The translations under genes were made by a program, and so were the position numbers. Of a DNA stretch of 64,000 bases, positions 11,021-23,500 are shown piece after piece. The DNA lies in assembly GCA_029204225.1 (NCBI GenBank), contig CM055097.1, forward strand, positions 67,492,972-67,556,971. The letters are read 5' to 3'. Origin of the DNA: Diphasiastrum complanatum. Lineage: Eukaryota; Streptophyta; Lycopodiopsida; Lycopodiales; Lycopodiaceae. Under the pieces are notes generated by a model that worked only from the letters and a program-made list of their open reading frames with translations, searched no databases and had not been told where the DNA came from. Each line of letters opens with the position of its first letter. Positions within the stretch are counted from its first letter, which is position 1.

Positions 11021-12148
11021 TCATTCTGGAGCAGTTTTATATCTAGGAAGCATTCGCACACTGACAAAAGTGCTGGATAATGACATTTTGAAGCCCAAAT
11101 ATGGTTGTGCGAATACTTATACTTACCAAAATCGTTGAAAATTGTTGTAGATTTGCCAGAAAATATGCTGCTATGCAAATAGGTTTTGGGCTCAAAAGCA
11201 CACCAAAACTAAAAACACAAGTATTTTGGTAAGTTCTCCATGGGAGCAGGTTACTGAGTACTCGCAGTACGCACAGGCCCAAATGATGGATCTTGAGGTC
11301 TGCAAAGGTCAAAAATGGGCTATGCGAGTGGGTCTTTCATGGAAATTAGCAAAAATAAGCTTAAAGACCCCGTTTTTCAAAGAGAAAGGCTTGTAGGATG
11401 AGGTGATCAGAACAATGAAGCTTCCTAGGCAGAACGTGGAGAAGAGAGCATGACATGCGCCAAAGGTGCTCTAGAAGTATGGAAGGATAGACTGTGGATT
11501 CAGGACTTTCGCACTTTCAGAACGCTCCTCTGCTGCAGTCGTTGTTACAAAGATCTCCATTGTCTGCTATGATTGAATCTGATAGTTTTGAAAACCATAA
11601 AACTTCGTTGTGAAGCCAAACAACCTACGACCACTTCTATACAATTTAAGCATCATATCAGATGAAGTGGTGATGCAGCTTGTGTTAAGCAACTGAAACT
11701 TGAATATTTTATGGGACCCAAATGTTGTGGATTGTTTCAAAGCAAGAATGTACTGCTACATTATGCAATCAAAGTAAACACGCTGCTGTAGAACGCAATG
11801 TCATAGCTGAAAAATCCAGAAATGATTTAAATGATCGTTCTAAGGAATAGCACTTCCGGAATCTTATGACATTTGCAGTTTATGGCTCCAATGCTATATT
11901 GTTTGTGAGGTGAAAACATGGTCGTGCAAGAAGGGAACTCCAGCGTTGCAAATTTGTTGTTGATCACACCCGTCCAAGTCTGATGGAAAAACGCTAATGG
12001 GCTAAACAAACGTTGATCAAGAACTTGAAAAACGCTAGTTCAGACTTCCGTGGGCGGATTCGGATCGATCTGGTGTGGGGCAGTGTCGTTTTGGGTGTGG
12101 GTGTTGCTTGAAAAAGGGTCGTGGAACTCCAGCGCTGAAAGGCATGAT
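11021..12148. other. No recognisable gene
   Basis: Mixed-composition DNA resembling the untranslated leaders of the Copia elements elsewhere in the window, for example 34000-34600. No ORF with family resemblance and no structured RNA was seen. Confidence 0.5.
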
Positions 12149-12415
12149 TTAGGCTGGAACTCTAGGGCTGAAAGAGCATGTCTCCCTCAACACTTCATTG
12201 GAAACATTCATCTTTATGATATGTAGGGCCATCCTAGCCCTCTTTTTGTACTTTTGAACTTCTTGGAACACTTGAGGCTCCTCCTTATGTCCTAGCACAA
12301 TCTCCATCACATCTTGGAGTACCAAAATGGATTCCATCCTCACCTTCCAAATTGCATAATCGGAGGTGTTCAATCTCTCACCATGCTCCAACAAAAAGGA
12401 ACCTATGGAAGTCAT
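12149..12415 (-). pseudogene. Copia gag N-terminal fragment
   Basis: From the ATG at 12415: FLLEHGERLNTSDYAIWKVRME, then MALHIIKMNVSNEVLRE. This is the N-terminal gag block (DUF4219/UBN2 type), similar to 58140-58430. It breaks off at the point where the next gag helix should begin. With the primer-binding site at 13159-13171 and the LTR beyond it, it is the 5' part of a minus-strand Copia copy. Confidence 0.8.
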
Positions 12416-13158
12416 CTTCCTTTGAGAAATTGTCTTGCAATGGATCAAAAAGTGTTTCTCTCTCCCTCAATAAAGGATTCAATAATGGTATCCTACCACC
12501 CCCAATTTGAGATCTTGCAACTAGGTGTGAGATCAGTCTCACTAGCTCTACCAATCTCTCTTAAACTAGATCAAACTCTCATCCAAAAATGGAGCAAGGA
12601 CAAACTTTGGGTCAACTTGACTCAAGCACACAAAAAGAACTCAAAACATCCACAAATGACTCAAATACAATTGGATTGCATGAAACTATGTGGCTATGAC
12701 CTTAGAAAATTGTCTAGATCTCAAATAGACAAAATTGGCAAGCTTTCCCTTGAGTTTTTGGATCAAACAAGCAAGATATAAGTCAAACTAAATGTGTCCA
12801 ACCAAGTTGGGTGACCTACCCACCTTATTCAAATTTCTATAGCTTTTGATTGGCACATCCAATTGATGTGAAACAAATTGCAATACAATCTTGACTCTAC
12901 TAGCTTTCTAGAAAGCTATCTAGCATAGATTTTGGATCTATCTTGAAAGAGAACCACTTGGTCAAAGTTGGTTGTCCTTCACACATGTCTGAGCACTGAA
13001 TTCCATATAGTACCAGGCCAGGTCCAATCTTTATGATTATGACCCCTCTTGATCCTAAAATCACAAAGATAGCAATAGAGATGCAACTACACTCTCTAGA
13101 TCTTGATTTCAAGGCAAATTTTTTGTCACTCTTGATGTATGCATGGATATCTTAGGTA

Positions 13159-13171
13159 GGCTCTGATACCA
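13159..13171 (-). other. Copia primer-binding site (initiator-Met tRNA type)
   Basis: The minus strand reads TGGTATCAGAGCC, the standard plant Copia primer-binding site, two bases after an LTR end in GAAATTCA. Confidence 0.9.
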
Positions 13172-13173
13172 TA

Positions 13174-13865
13174 TTGAATTTCACACATGTGGGACAGCCC
13201 AAAAGTGTGTTTGATCTCCTAAGATGTGGGTGATTGCACAATAGATCAAGCATAGATTGAATTCCAAGATCTATCTCACAAATCTAAGACAAGAGCACAT
13301 TGAAACATGCATATATCACTCTCCAAAGTATACTCACACGTGTGGGAGACATGTAATGAAAAAACTAAGTACAAAAAAACCTTGATCTTGGGTAGGGAGA
13401 GAATCTAACAACAAAAACTCGAGTAGAGAGAGAAAGTCAAAATAGCTCAACATGTAGAAAATCTCATTAACTCCAAAAAAGCTTACATAGAATTGATCTA
13501 AGACTCGTATAAGTAGCAACTCGAGGTAGAGGGGAGTGAAACATGATTGGACCCCTTCTTTTCCTCCTAATTTGATTGGCTAGGTGACATATAGGCCCTC
13601 AAACTTGATTGGACCAATTTCATGAATTTCTCTCTTTTGATTGGTCACAAGGTCTCATGCCAACACATAGGGAAGTGTCACACATCCAATCTCATTATGA
13701 CAATTGTAGCAAGCCTAAGCTAGCTCGAGCCACATCAAACTCTAGTTTTGGCCCACCATTTTACATGTGTACTTGCTCAAGTTGCCTCTAATGCCAAAAT
13801 TGGCCTAATCACCTACTCACATGTGGATTGAGGTCTACAAAAGTTTAAGCATCCCTAACTCAACA
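13174..13865 (-). mobile_element. Probable 5' LTR of a minus-strand Copia element
   Basis: The end next to the primer-binding site is clear (GTGTGAAATTCA on the minus strand). The outer end is placed at TGTTGAGTTAGGG (13865) because it gives TG..CA ends, but no second LTR was found to confirm it. Confidence 0.5.
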
Positions 13866-14599
13866 TAGATAGCTTTTTGTATTTTTCACAACTCATGGTC
13901 ACTCAAGCACATCATTTCCTCCTCTTTCACTCACTTTTTTTTTATTTGGTTTCTTCCCCCTTCTACTCCCTCTCTATTGTTAAGACCTTCCAAAAATTTC
14001 TCTCTAGAATAGTAGGCCTAGTCTTTTGAATTGGAAAATCTGCACAGCTTCTAAAAAATTGGGGGACTTGGACTTCTCGATTCATCTGCAACTTCTCTCA
14101 CTCTCCTTTACAGACGAATCCACTCCAAATTTGCTTTTCCTCAACCTTGGACCCTTATGATGATAGCTATTCTTCCTCCCCTTCCTTCGTATAATGGCAA
14201 TAATCTTCATTTCTACATTCTTGAGTTCACACGTTCGTCTTTCCTCTTCTCTATTTCTATCCATCCTTTGTTCAAATCCATCCATAGATTTCTCCTCTCC
14301 ATGCGAGAGCTTACATTTTGGACTGGGGATAGTTTCGTTTTACCTTTGGAATCTCTATGGTTCTCTAAAGCGATTACCTCTAAGCCTTTGGCTTTGATGA
14401 GACCAGTTGACCCATAAAGGTCTTGTCACAAGGGACCATATCATGAACTCTATTTACTCTATCAGTCTTTCTCGTCCCAAAGCTTAACTTCGTCTTTTCT
14501 TCCACGAAACTAATTTCCTCTCCTATGTCTTTTCTCATGGTGACCTTGGTCCTTTATCTACTTCCACTTCTACTTATTGAAATAATAATGGCTTTTTAA

Positions 14600-15163
14600 G
14601 GCCCTTGACAAGTCGACAAAATCTCCTAGCTACCAAAGAACCGAATTTCACCTTCTCGTGGTACAACTCCTCGACGAAACCACAAAATCAGAACTGGCAA
14701 GCTTAGAGTCTTCTCTATTAGGATCCTTCAGCTCTCTCTTCCCCCCACGCCGATTACAAAAGGGATGTGTCACATGTCTGCCCAAAATGCAGAACATTTG
14801 ATGAGGATGTGATTCATTTGTTCTTTCATTGTTATGCTCTGCTTTAGAAGACAGTGACTAACCTCTTTATTGCACGCTTTCATGCCAAGTTTAAGAGATT
14901 TAGTTACACAGATCTATTGTTGAATGATATCACGTTTAGTGTAAATGTCAATGCCTTTTGGCAATGTATTAGGATCATTACTCGATGGAACATTTGATTA
15001 GATAAGAATAGTAGAGAACTTGGGACTGGTGATTTCATCATCTCCCCTCTACTCCTCTTCAAAGGGGTTGATAAACTTTTGCTTCTTTAAGTTTTGTTAT
15101 TACTATGTATCTTGTAAAAAGTCTATAATCTATGGTCAGCTTTTTCCGAAAAAAAAAAAAAAA
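14600..15163 (+). pseudogene. LINE 3' end with RT zinc-binding motif and poly(A) tail
   Basis: The plus strand encodes VCPKCRTFDEDVIHLFFHCYA, matching the zf-RVT zinc-binding motif (CxxC...HxFxxC) at the C-terminus of plant L1-type LINE ORF2. After a stop, a short 3' UTR ends in TTTTTCCGAAAAA with a 15-nt poly(A) at 15149-15163. Reverse transcriptase sequence upstream is decayed beyond recognition. It may extend left to about 14080. Confidence 0.7.
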
Positions 15164-15459
15164 TTGAAGATGAAGAGGTAGTAATGACCACTCTAGGAAA
15201 ATGAAGAGGCATCAATAACTAATCTAGGAAATTTACCCTCATTATAGGATTATTGTACTTCCATTTTTTTTAGTCAAGTTGTTATAGGTATAAATATTAT
15301 AGATGTTTAAGGAGAGAAAAGGCAAGTGATAAGGAAACAATAAAACATTTTTTATTTATTAAAATAGAAAGTTTGGGTTAAAAAAATCAAAGCCATCACA
15401 ACAACAACAAAAAGGGATGCAACTAAAACATCAAATGTGATTAAAAAGCCAACCAGATA

Positions 15460-15560
15460 ACAAGGGAGCAAAGTGCAACTATTGTGGTAAGCTTGGTCAA
15501 TAAATGTTGGAAAACAACTTACCATGCAAGTGAAGAAAAAATCATCTAAAGAGGAAAGTT
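15460..15560 (+). pseudogene. Copia gag zinc-knuckle scrap
   Basis: The plus strand reads KCNYCGKLGQ, then a stop in the place of the knuckle His, then residues resembling the rest of a CCHC knuckle. Too short to assign further. Confidence 0.35.
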
Positions 15561-15735
15561 CTTATTAGACTCAATTGGATGATGATTTTTTCTTCTATGT
15601 TAAGTTCATAATATAGAAACCACCCTTAGTTAATGGCAAAATAAAACATCAAGCCTTAAACTAGAGTTAACACTCTCATGAGGATTAAATGGCACATAAA
15701 CCAATACTGTATCCAGGAGAGCTCTTTAAAAGGAT

Positions 15736-15812
15736 CTAAGACTCAAATAAAACATATGAACCAAGCCTCCTTAATTTCTAAGACTCAAATAAAACATATG
15801 AACCAAGCCTCC
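15736..15812. repeat. 42-bp tandem duplication
   Basis: CTAAGACTCAAATAAAACAT and the bases following it occur at 15736 and again at 15778, identical over at least 35 bp. Confidence 0.9.
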
Positions 15813-17161
15813 AAATTAAGACAAGCTGGACTTACTTATAATTCTAAATGAGTCCCTAGCATCAACTATAATATATCCTATAAATATAGGAAAGAGTTAT
15901 AAAAGTTGATCACAATATATGGGCCATACTCATGAAGACACTCTTCAACTACACAATATTAGCAAAAAATCAAGCATAATCAGAAAATGAGTAATTCTAT
16001 GAAGGAAATGCAAATTAGGAAGATACAAGTAATTCGATATTCTTGGTTTATTGCAAGTTATTACCTCACAAGGTATTGTGTCAAGCTTGTATATGAATGA
16101 TAAATTATCAAAATATGTAGGACACGGATGGGCTCGTTACCCAGAACTCTCAACTTCTATAAAATTCTATGATGTAGAAAAAGGTTTGTAAAGATCATCG
16201 CCAACCAGCACTTCCATGCGTATATAACATGTCATTTTTCTCAACTCCTCTTGGATGTGGTTGCAATGAACTCTTATTTTCAACTAGCTAAATCATAATA
16301 GATGCTACCATTATAGTCTATGATCATACAATTTATTTTTTAAGGCAAACTATTTTTTTCTGATTTTCAAAGCGGACTTGTTTTTTCTTCAACCTTAAAG
16401 TTCCTTCAATTTCACACTGAATCTTGACAAAATAGCTAATCAACTTCATTTTAAAATTGACACTTTCCTATTAGTTTAAAGATTGGCTAGTTAAATTTGA
16501 TATCAGCTGGTTAGTTGTAGGACTTCATGGATTCTTCAGGGGTACTGATGTTTGTTTAGAAGCAAACTCAAATCAAGTATCAAAAAGGTTCCTTTCATGG
16601 TGGAAGTAGTAATTTTGGATAGTACAATTCACGCACTACTTCTGAGAAGGAAAAGCATTTATTCATATGAATGATGCTCTGAATTGAGGAAATCTGAAAT
16701 AAACAATCCCTGACATGCACATCTAAAATGACCTAAATCAAGAGGTTAAATGCATCATATTGTAGAAAGAACATGAACATGTAAGCTCGCCCTAAGATAA
16801 CATTACTCTGATTACTTGAGAAACATCTTAACCATAATATATTTATAAGCTTAAACTTTGGCCCTTAAATTACTAGTAAATATCTTCATAAATGTACTAC
16901 CTTATGAGTTCAGTACATGTGACAGTAGGAATTTAGGCTTTTTGACATACAGCCAAAAAGTTATAAGAGCTTAAGAAGAAGCATTGATTTGTTACTTGGA
17001 TTTATTGTGTTATAAGATTTGACAATAGCCGATTCTACTATAGATATGGTAATGTAAGAAATCTGACTATTCAAAAAGCATTTCAGATACAGTTGCTTAG
17101 GCATGCAAATCAATTATGCTAAAAAGATGTGAATCTATGCATAGTCCTCATCAAACTGCGT
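15813..17161. other. No recognisable gene
   Basis: AT-rich intergenic DNA downstream of the NLP stop. No ORF, tRNA or repeat was recognised apart from the tandem duplications at its left and right ends. Confidence 0.5.
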
Positions 17162-17422
17162 CAGAAGGGCCAGCACTACCATACATGGACTACACTGAAC
17201 TTTGTATTATGATTCTTAAGCAGGTTACAATATTGATGAAGGAAAACTTACGAGTACACTGGAACTTCAGAGTGCACGTAAGACATGCCATACAGAAGGG
17301 CCAGCACTACCATACATGGACTACACTGAACTTTGTATTATGATTCTTAAGCAGGTTATAATATTGATGAAGGAAAACGTACGAGTACACTGGAACTTCA
17401 GAGTGCACGTAAGACATGCCGT
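17162..17422. repeat. 131-bp direct tandem duplication downstream of NLP
   Basis: Two nearly identical copies, 17162-17292 and 17293-17422, start at CAGAAGGGCCAGCACTACC. A third partial start is seen at 17423. Few mismatches separate the copies, so the duplication is recent. It lies about 230 bp beyond the NLP stop and may be in its 3' UTR or flank. Confidence 0.9.
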
Positions 17423-17427
17423 ACAGA

Positions 17428-17653
17428 ACGTAAAGAGATACAGATTGAAGGAGACTTCAAACTGCACAAAGAAGGTGACTAAACATTGAACACAGCAGTT
17501 ACAATTTCCTCGAAGTAAAAAAACCAAAGAGAAAATTATAACGTAAAGAGATACAGATTGAAGGAGACTTCAAACTGCACAAAGAAGGTGACTAAATATT
17601 GAACACAGCAGTTACAATTTCCTCGAAGTAAAAAAACCAAAGAGAAAATTATA
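17428..17653. repeat. 113-bp tandem duplication covering the NLP stop codon
   Basis: Copies at 17428-17540 and 17541-17653 begin ACGTAAAGAGATACAG and differ at about one base. The right copy contains the last Leu codon and the TAA of the NLP gene. The left copy repeats those bases plus the start of the 3' UTR. Confidence 0.92.
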
Positions 17654-18994
17654 ACAGCTCTTGGCGCATTATTGATGTCCCCTCCATCCCCATGGTACCA
17701 GAAGCTGAAGAATCATAGATCATAAGCTTAATGGTATGATTACCAGATGCTTGAGCAACGTCTATGCATTCCTGAAAATCAGCATCAGAAGAAAGTAGCA
17801 CCCATTCTGCCTCATCATCAAGATATTTCAGGCTCCAAAAATTATGGTTTATTGAAAATCTTTTTCCTATTTCCTTCCGAAGCCCAATGCATCCAAAGGC
17901 GGAAGAGAACTTGAATCTAACAGTGTCTGCTCCAAGAGAAGCTTTGATAGTTACAAGCAATGAATCATTTGGGTGAGGCTTTATGTACGATGAGCTATGG
18001 GCAACACGTAATGATGGAATGACAGTGGAAGAGCTGGGATCACCATCTTCCGGGCAAGAAACTATTTTATTGACGATTCCATTATGTGCCAAAGTACCAT
18101 AAACCTCAGGATCTCTACACGCATTTGAACTATTCAATGTTTTCTCACAGTCCACTCGAGTTAATGATGCAATAGCCTCTGCAGCACCCTGTACACATGA
18201 CTCCAAAGAATTACGGTCGTCATCATAACCGGTAGTATTTATAACTCTAGATCCAGTAAGACGATTGAAAGTCGACTCTCCCTTCAACTCGTCGACAGAT
18301 TTACTCTCTTTATGACTTATGCAGGGAGTAGTGGAATTGCACCCGCTTGTTCCAGGCCTGTAGCTCATAGGATGATCATCCAAAAGCCCTTGAGAATGAG
18401 TTTCTGAATCATGCTCTATATATGTGGTTGTCCTATAAGCCTTATTTTCTTTCAAAGCGGTACTCTCACGGACTGCATTGGCTCCAATGCTTGAATCCCA
18501 AGGAGACTGGCAACCTTGACACACATTCAGAGACCCACAACTGTTCATATTCAATAAACAAGAACTAGAAGGTTCATTTGCAGAATGAGTTTCCTTACTT
18601 TTCATTGCTGAAGTCACAAAACATTGCAGAGATTTCTCCTCAACAAGACCACACTCATCTTTATGTTCTGCTTTGACCTGATTGCCGTTAGGTGGCACTT
18701 GCATATTTTTCTTTGTCAATTTAGTTTCAGTAACCCGACTTGCAATGTCTGACACTAGCCTCTTCTGTGCTGGTGCAATAATACTAGCCTTCTGAACTCC
18801 TGACATTGCAGCTACTGCTGCAGAAGTCAGATCTCCAGTCAATGCACTGAGACTGAAAGCTCCGTCCTCACCTTGCACAGAAGCAATAACTCCCTGAAGC
18901 TTTTTAAGATGTCTGTTCACCTTACTGATTTTGCGTGAAGGCCATCTAGAAATTCCATGCTGCCGACAGATTCGCTTTAAAGTTGTGGGACAGA
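17649..18994 (-). CDS. NLP: NLP exon 4: second half of RWP-RK and PB1 domain
   Basis: Starts after a TTTTTTGTGCAG acceptor. The split codon gives Val, then [14 protein letters not shown] and RWPSRK, completing the DNA-binding RWP-RK domain. A leucine-rich stretch (VNRHLKKLQ) and a long Ser-rich linker follow. The PB1 domain begins near LLVTIKAS with the conserved lysine (about residue 1194) and contains the acidic OPCA-type motif YLDDEAEW (about 1234). PB1 mediates NLP homo- and hetero-oligomerisation. The protein ends RQELL with TAA at 17651-17649, and the last codons and the stop lie inside a 113-bp tandem duplication. Confidence 0.94.
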
Positions 18995-19100
18995 CTGCAC
19001 AAAAAATAAGAGTAGTGAACAGCTTTAAGTCAAATAGTTATAAAAGAATAACCATGACAAACTTCAGACTGATTAGAATTCTCTCTCTCTCTCTCTCTCT

Positions 19101-19165
<65 letters not shown>

Positions 19166-20515
19166 GGCTGGCGCCCTCTCCATCGCGGTTGCTGGCGCAG
19201 CTCCATCGTGCTGCTGGCCGCCTGATCCATGTTGCTGCTGGCACCTGCTCCTTGCACCCTCCATCGCGGCTGCTAGCACCCTCCATCGCCCTTCCTCTTT
19301 GAGCCTGTTCATCGTTGATGGTGCCTAGCTAGCCATCCTTGCTTGCCTATCCTTCAGATCTGCAAAATACCTCGTCGAAAAGGGGTTATTCGTGATCCAT
19401 CTTCTATTTCCATCATTGCCTCAGCCTCACAAACAGATCCAACTTCCCCTTCTACTTCTATGTCCGTTGCAATTCCTATCTCTCCATCAAATCTATTACC
19501 AACAATGAAACTACTGTAGCTATTCCCTTGACTCCAGACACTCCAGACACTCCAGAAGCACCTGCTTCTCTCCCCACATATACCTTAGTCCATCTTCTTC
19601 GTGAAGATCAACTCCGTCTATTTGAATACCTTAACAATCATAGAGAGAAACTTGCTTCCCATGATTCTCTACTTCTCGCTGTGCAATCGCACCTTCAGAA
19701 GCTAGACACTTCCACTGAAGCACTGAAGAAGGAAGTTGCAGTTATCAAAAGTGAAAATTCTTCCCAAATCGCTACTTCAGAAAAGATTCAGCAGCTTGAA
19801 AATCAGGTGGAACAGCACCATACGGCTGTCCAATCATGGGCAGATGTACTTAAAGGTTCATCTACAGCTATCTCTCCACTTTCGCCATCACCTTCGTTTA
19901 TCTCAGCCACATTCAACGAGGGCCGTCTTCGAGAACACAAAGCTCTCAATGTCTGTGTTAGAGGTATCCCGAACTCCCAAAATGTTGTTGAAGAAGCTAA
20001 AAAGTTTTTGGAAGGAAATCTTCAGCACCATAGCAAAGGTATGCAAACTGCTTGGCGACCTAAGAAGGACCCAGATACTCTTGTCATCCGCTTCACGTCA
20101 GTGTCTCACCGGCGCGAAGTTTTAGGGAAACGATCTAAATTGCGTGATACCAAAATCTATTTGGACGAAGATCTTACTTTCATCCAAGTTCAAGAACGTA
20201 AGAAAGCAAGACAAGAAGCTCTATCAACTGGCAAACGGCTTATCTATCGTGACAACATTATCAGATTTGTGGATCGTAAGCCTATAGTTAATGAGAGTCT
20301 TAATTCTGAGATAGAAAAAATGAAGAGATGTCCAGTTGAGCATGTAAATGGTACACGTACCATATAATCCTGGTTATATCACTCTCTTCTTAGTTAGTTT
20401 GGTTTTTGTTTGTTTGTTTTTGACGGCACTGATCCGTCTTGTTTCCATCTTATCTGATGTACTTGCTCGTCTTATACGCCTTTCGGCATGGAAAAGACGT
20501 TAATAGAGCTCTCTT

Positions 20516-20577
<62 letters not shown>

Positions 20578-23500
20578 CCACCCAAATGCCATTGCACCTC
20601 CAGTGCTGCTCCATTCCCTAGTGCCTCGATGCCAAGAAAGAAAGTGGGGGCTAGCCTCGCTGTTTGCCCCCCTCCTGTCCCGTCCTCCTCTACTCCCATG
20701 GCTGCAGCTGTGACTGAGGTCGCTGCGACAGCAGCGATGCAGCAGCAGTTCACTGCTGCATGCATCTGCTCATCCAACGCAGCAGAAGACACATATTCGT
20801 GCCAACTAAGAAACAACATGGAGGGGACAAGTTTTCACATCAGAAACAGAGGATTACTTCAGCATGATCTACATAAATGGTCTCACAAAACAAATCTGCA
20901 ATGAGGCGTAAGTCATATCGAAGAAGAGAGCAGACAATTAGACTAGAGAGGCACCTCAATGTTGGTCTGAATCAGTTGCATGATCTCCAATCTTAGAAGA
21001 GACTCCATTAGAATGTTTGATTCCTCAAAATACACTACATAAATTCAAGTACTATTTGCACGATCATTTCCACACTATTCTGACTCAAATGTATGATTTA
21101 ACTTATTCTTTCTAGTCTTATTGCCATTTCATAAGTCCTTATCATGAAGCATGTCATTCTCTTCATATTAAGATAAACATTATGTACAAAGATTTACATT
21201 ATAGATACAGGTACCCTAGTCCTTTAGTAATTTGGCCTGCTGTTTTCTACCAAAATGTGTTCATAGTGGATTTGTACAACAGCATTGAAGCTTTCAAATG
21301 AAAACTATCTCAAAAGACTTAGGTAGTCATTTTAGTTCTGACTGATATATCAAAGCCACAAAATTATTTAGCTTGAAACCCCTCCCGCGCCCCACCCCAG
21401 AAAAAAAAAAAAATTGTTGTATTGGAAATTTATCAAAAGAAGAACAAAACAATGTCAACACAGCAATCTGAAGAACTATATTCATCCCACCATATGGGAT
21501 CTGCAAGAGGCATCATAGTTGATTCTCCAATCATCTTTAAAACATACACGATGAATATATGTGCTCAATTGATGACCCATTCACACGATGTTGCAGATGT
21601 CTGTACAAAAAGCTTCGTCTTGATATAAAGTGAAACAACATGCTTCATGGTAAGGACATAGAAATCGCAATAAGACTACCAAGAATGAAATAACATCATG
21701 CATTTGACTCAAAGAGTAGTGTGAACATGATCATGCAAATAGTACTTGAATTTGCGAAGTATACGTTGAGGAATTACACATTCTAGTTGACTCAGCAATC
21801 CAAAAAACAGCATCCATCCCACAGCATGGGATCTACAAGACGTTATCATATCGATTCTCCTAGTGAGATTAGTAGGTAAATGTGCAATTATCTTCAGAAT
21901 ATCTGTGCCCAATTGATAAGCCAAAGCTTAAATCACATTCAAATAGAGCTAGCCAACATCTAGAATTTGTATCAAAGCTCACATTGATCACGCAAGCTAT
22001 ATTCTATTGTCATGCAAGAGATAAGCATTTTAAGTGCATGACACAAAGTCTTTACTAGAAGAAGCATTGCTATTCCTTCTGAAATCCTTCACATTTGCAG
22101 CAACCCCAAATCTGCTCAATAGACACAAATCTTCCAACTGCATAGTTAAGGGCATAGTCATGTAGTTTTGGGTATACATCTAAATCTAGAGGTATGCTCA
22201 ATCAGTTTCAGAGATGATGTTGACCTAGTGGACAAAGGAATTGAGACCTATGCAATGTTTCATGGGGTCGTTTCGTACGTCGTTTTGAAATGTGTTTGAA
22301 ACGCATTTAAAACGGCTGGTTCAGGTTAGAAACGGGAAAAAAATTTAGGGTTTTTTTTTTTTTAATGTGTTCTTATGGGCGTAGGGGGTTAAGACATGTC
22401 ATAGAAAGACTAGTACCGAGTAGATACATCCAATTTCATGAAAATGCTCTAAAGAATGAAATTTCAAGAGGAGAAACTATGTATAGTGACTATGGTTACT
22501 TTCCTCAGTCAATTGTTGATATTGTCATAAATAGGTTATTAGGTTGTGAGAATCTGTTCATGCCCATTGCCTATACAAAGCTTATGGCCCTTGAGAAATC
22601 ATGCTCAAGTCACAAGAGCATTCAGGAAGTATGCAAAGACACGACCATCATCATCTTTAGAGTCTTGTAACTTGTAAGAGAACGAGAAGTTTAGCTAGCT
22701 CGTGAGGGTTTGCATGCCCATTGCCACATGGTAGTAGGTACTCGATAACATGTCAACAATCACACTTCTATGCCCAATGCCCATTGCCTAGCCCTTATCT
22801 TATAAACCCTTATCTTATAAGTCCATAGATGATAGTAGTAAGTACATACTTGAATACTTCAAAGTTGACTCACGAGTCATGACACATGGCACATGCAAAT
22901 TACAATGCACAGAACACATCACAGTCTCAGACATCCAAGGAAAAAAATTGCGTTTTTTTCCCAGTCGTTTAGGTTTTTGTCTATTTTTTGGAAAGCATTT
23001 TCATTGGTTGTGACATGACTATCAAAATATTTAATAGATGTTGGTACTTTTAGCAGTCTGATCACTTGTCTGAACAAGTTTTTTGATAGGCTGAAGCCTG
23101 TTAGTGGTTTTTCTGAAAGCCTTGCTGAACCAAATTGAAAAAAATTTGAGGCAAAAAGACAATTTTTTGCTGAATGTTTTCTTCTCAATATCTGATTCAT
23201 ATCACTTCTTAAGCTATAACATTGAGCATTTGAGCCACTAATCTGATTGTAAGCTTTGATGACTAGGTGTCTTGCAATTACTGATCAGGTGCCTAATATT
23301 ATGTTTCAAAAAACTTTGGAAGAGCTCTTCAAATTTTGTTCTCAAGTTATAACTTATAGCACTGAGCACTCATCATTTGTGGTTATGTAATCGATAGTCA
23401 GGAGACAGGACCTGAGTACAGTGTATATAGGTGTAATTGCACCCTGAACCCTAAATCAACTCCCATTTTGCTATAACAAAAAGCTAGGAATAAAACCAAG

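Noticed and set aside
19030-19312. Overlapping Arg/Glu- and Ser/Leu-repeat ORFs over the CT array
   Set aside because: Simple-sequence translation of a microsatellite. The same applies to the ORFs over the arrays at 20.5 and 42.5 kb.
22365-22670. 101-codon ORF in NLP intron 3
   Set aside because: No family resemblance, no promoter context, and it lies in intron sequence with transposon-like flanks.
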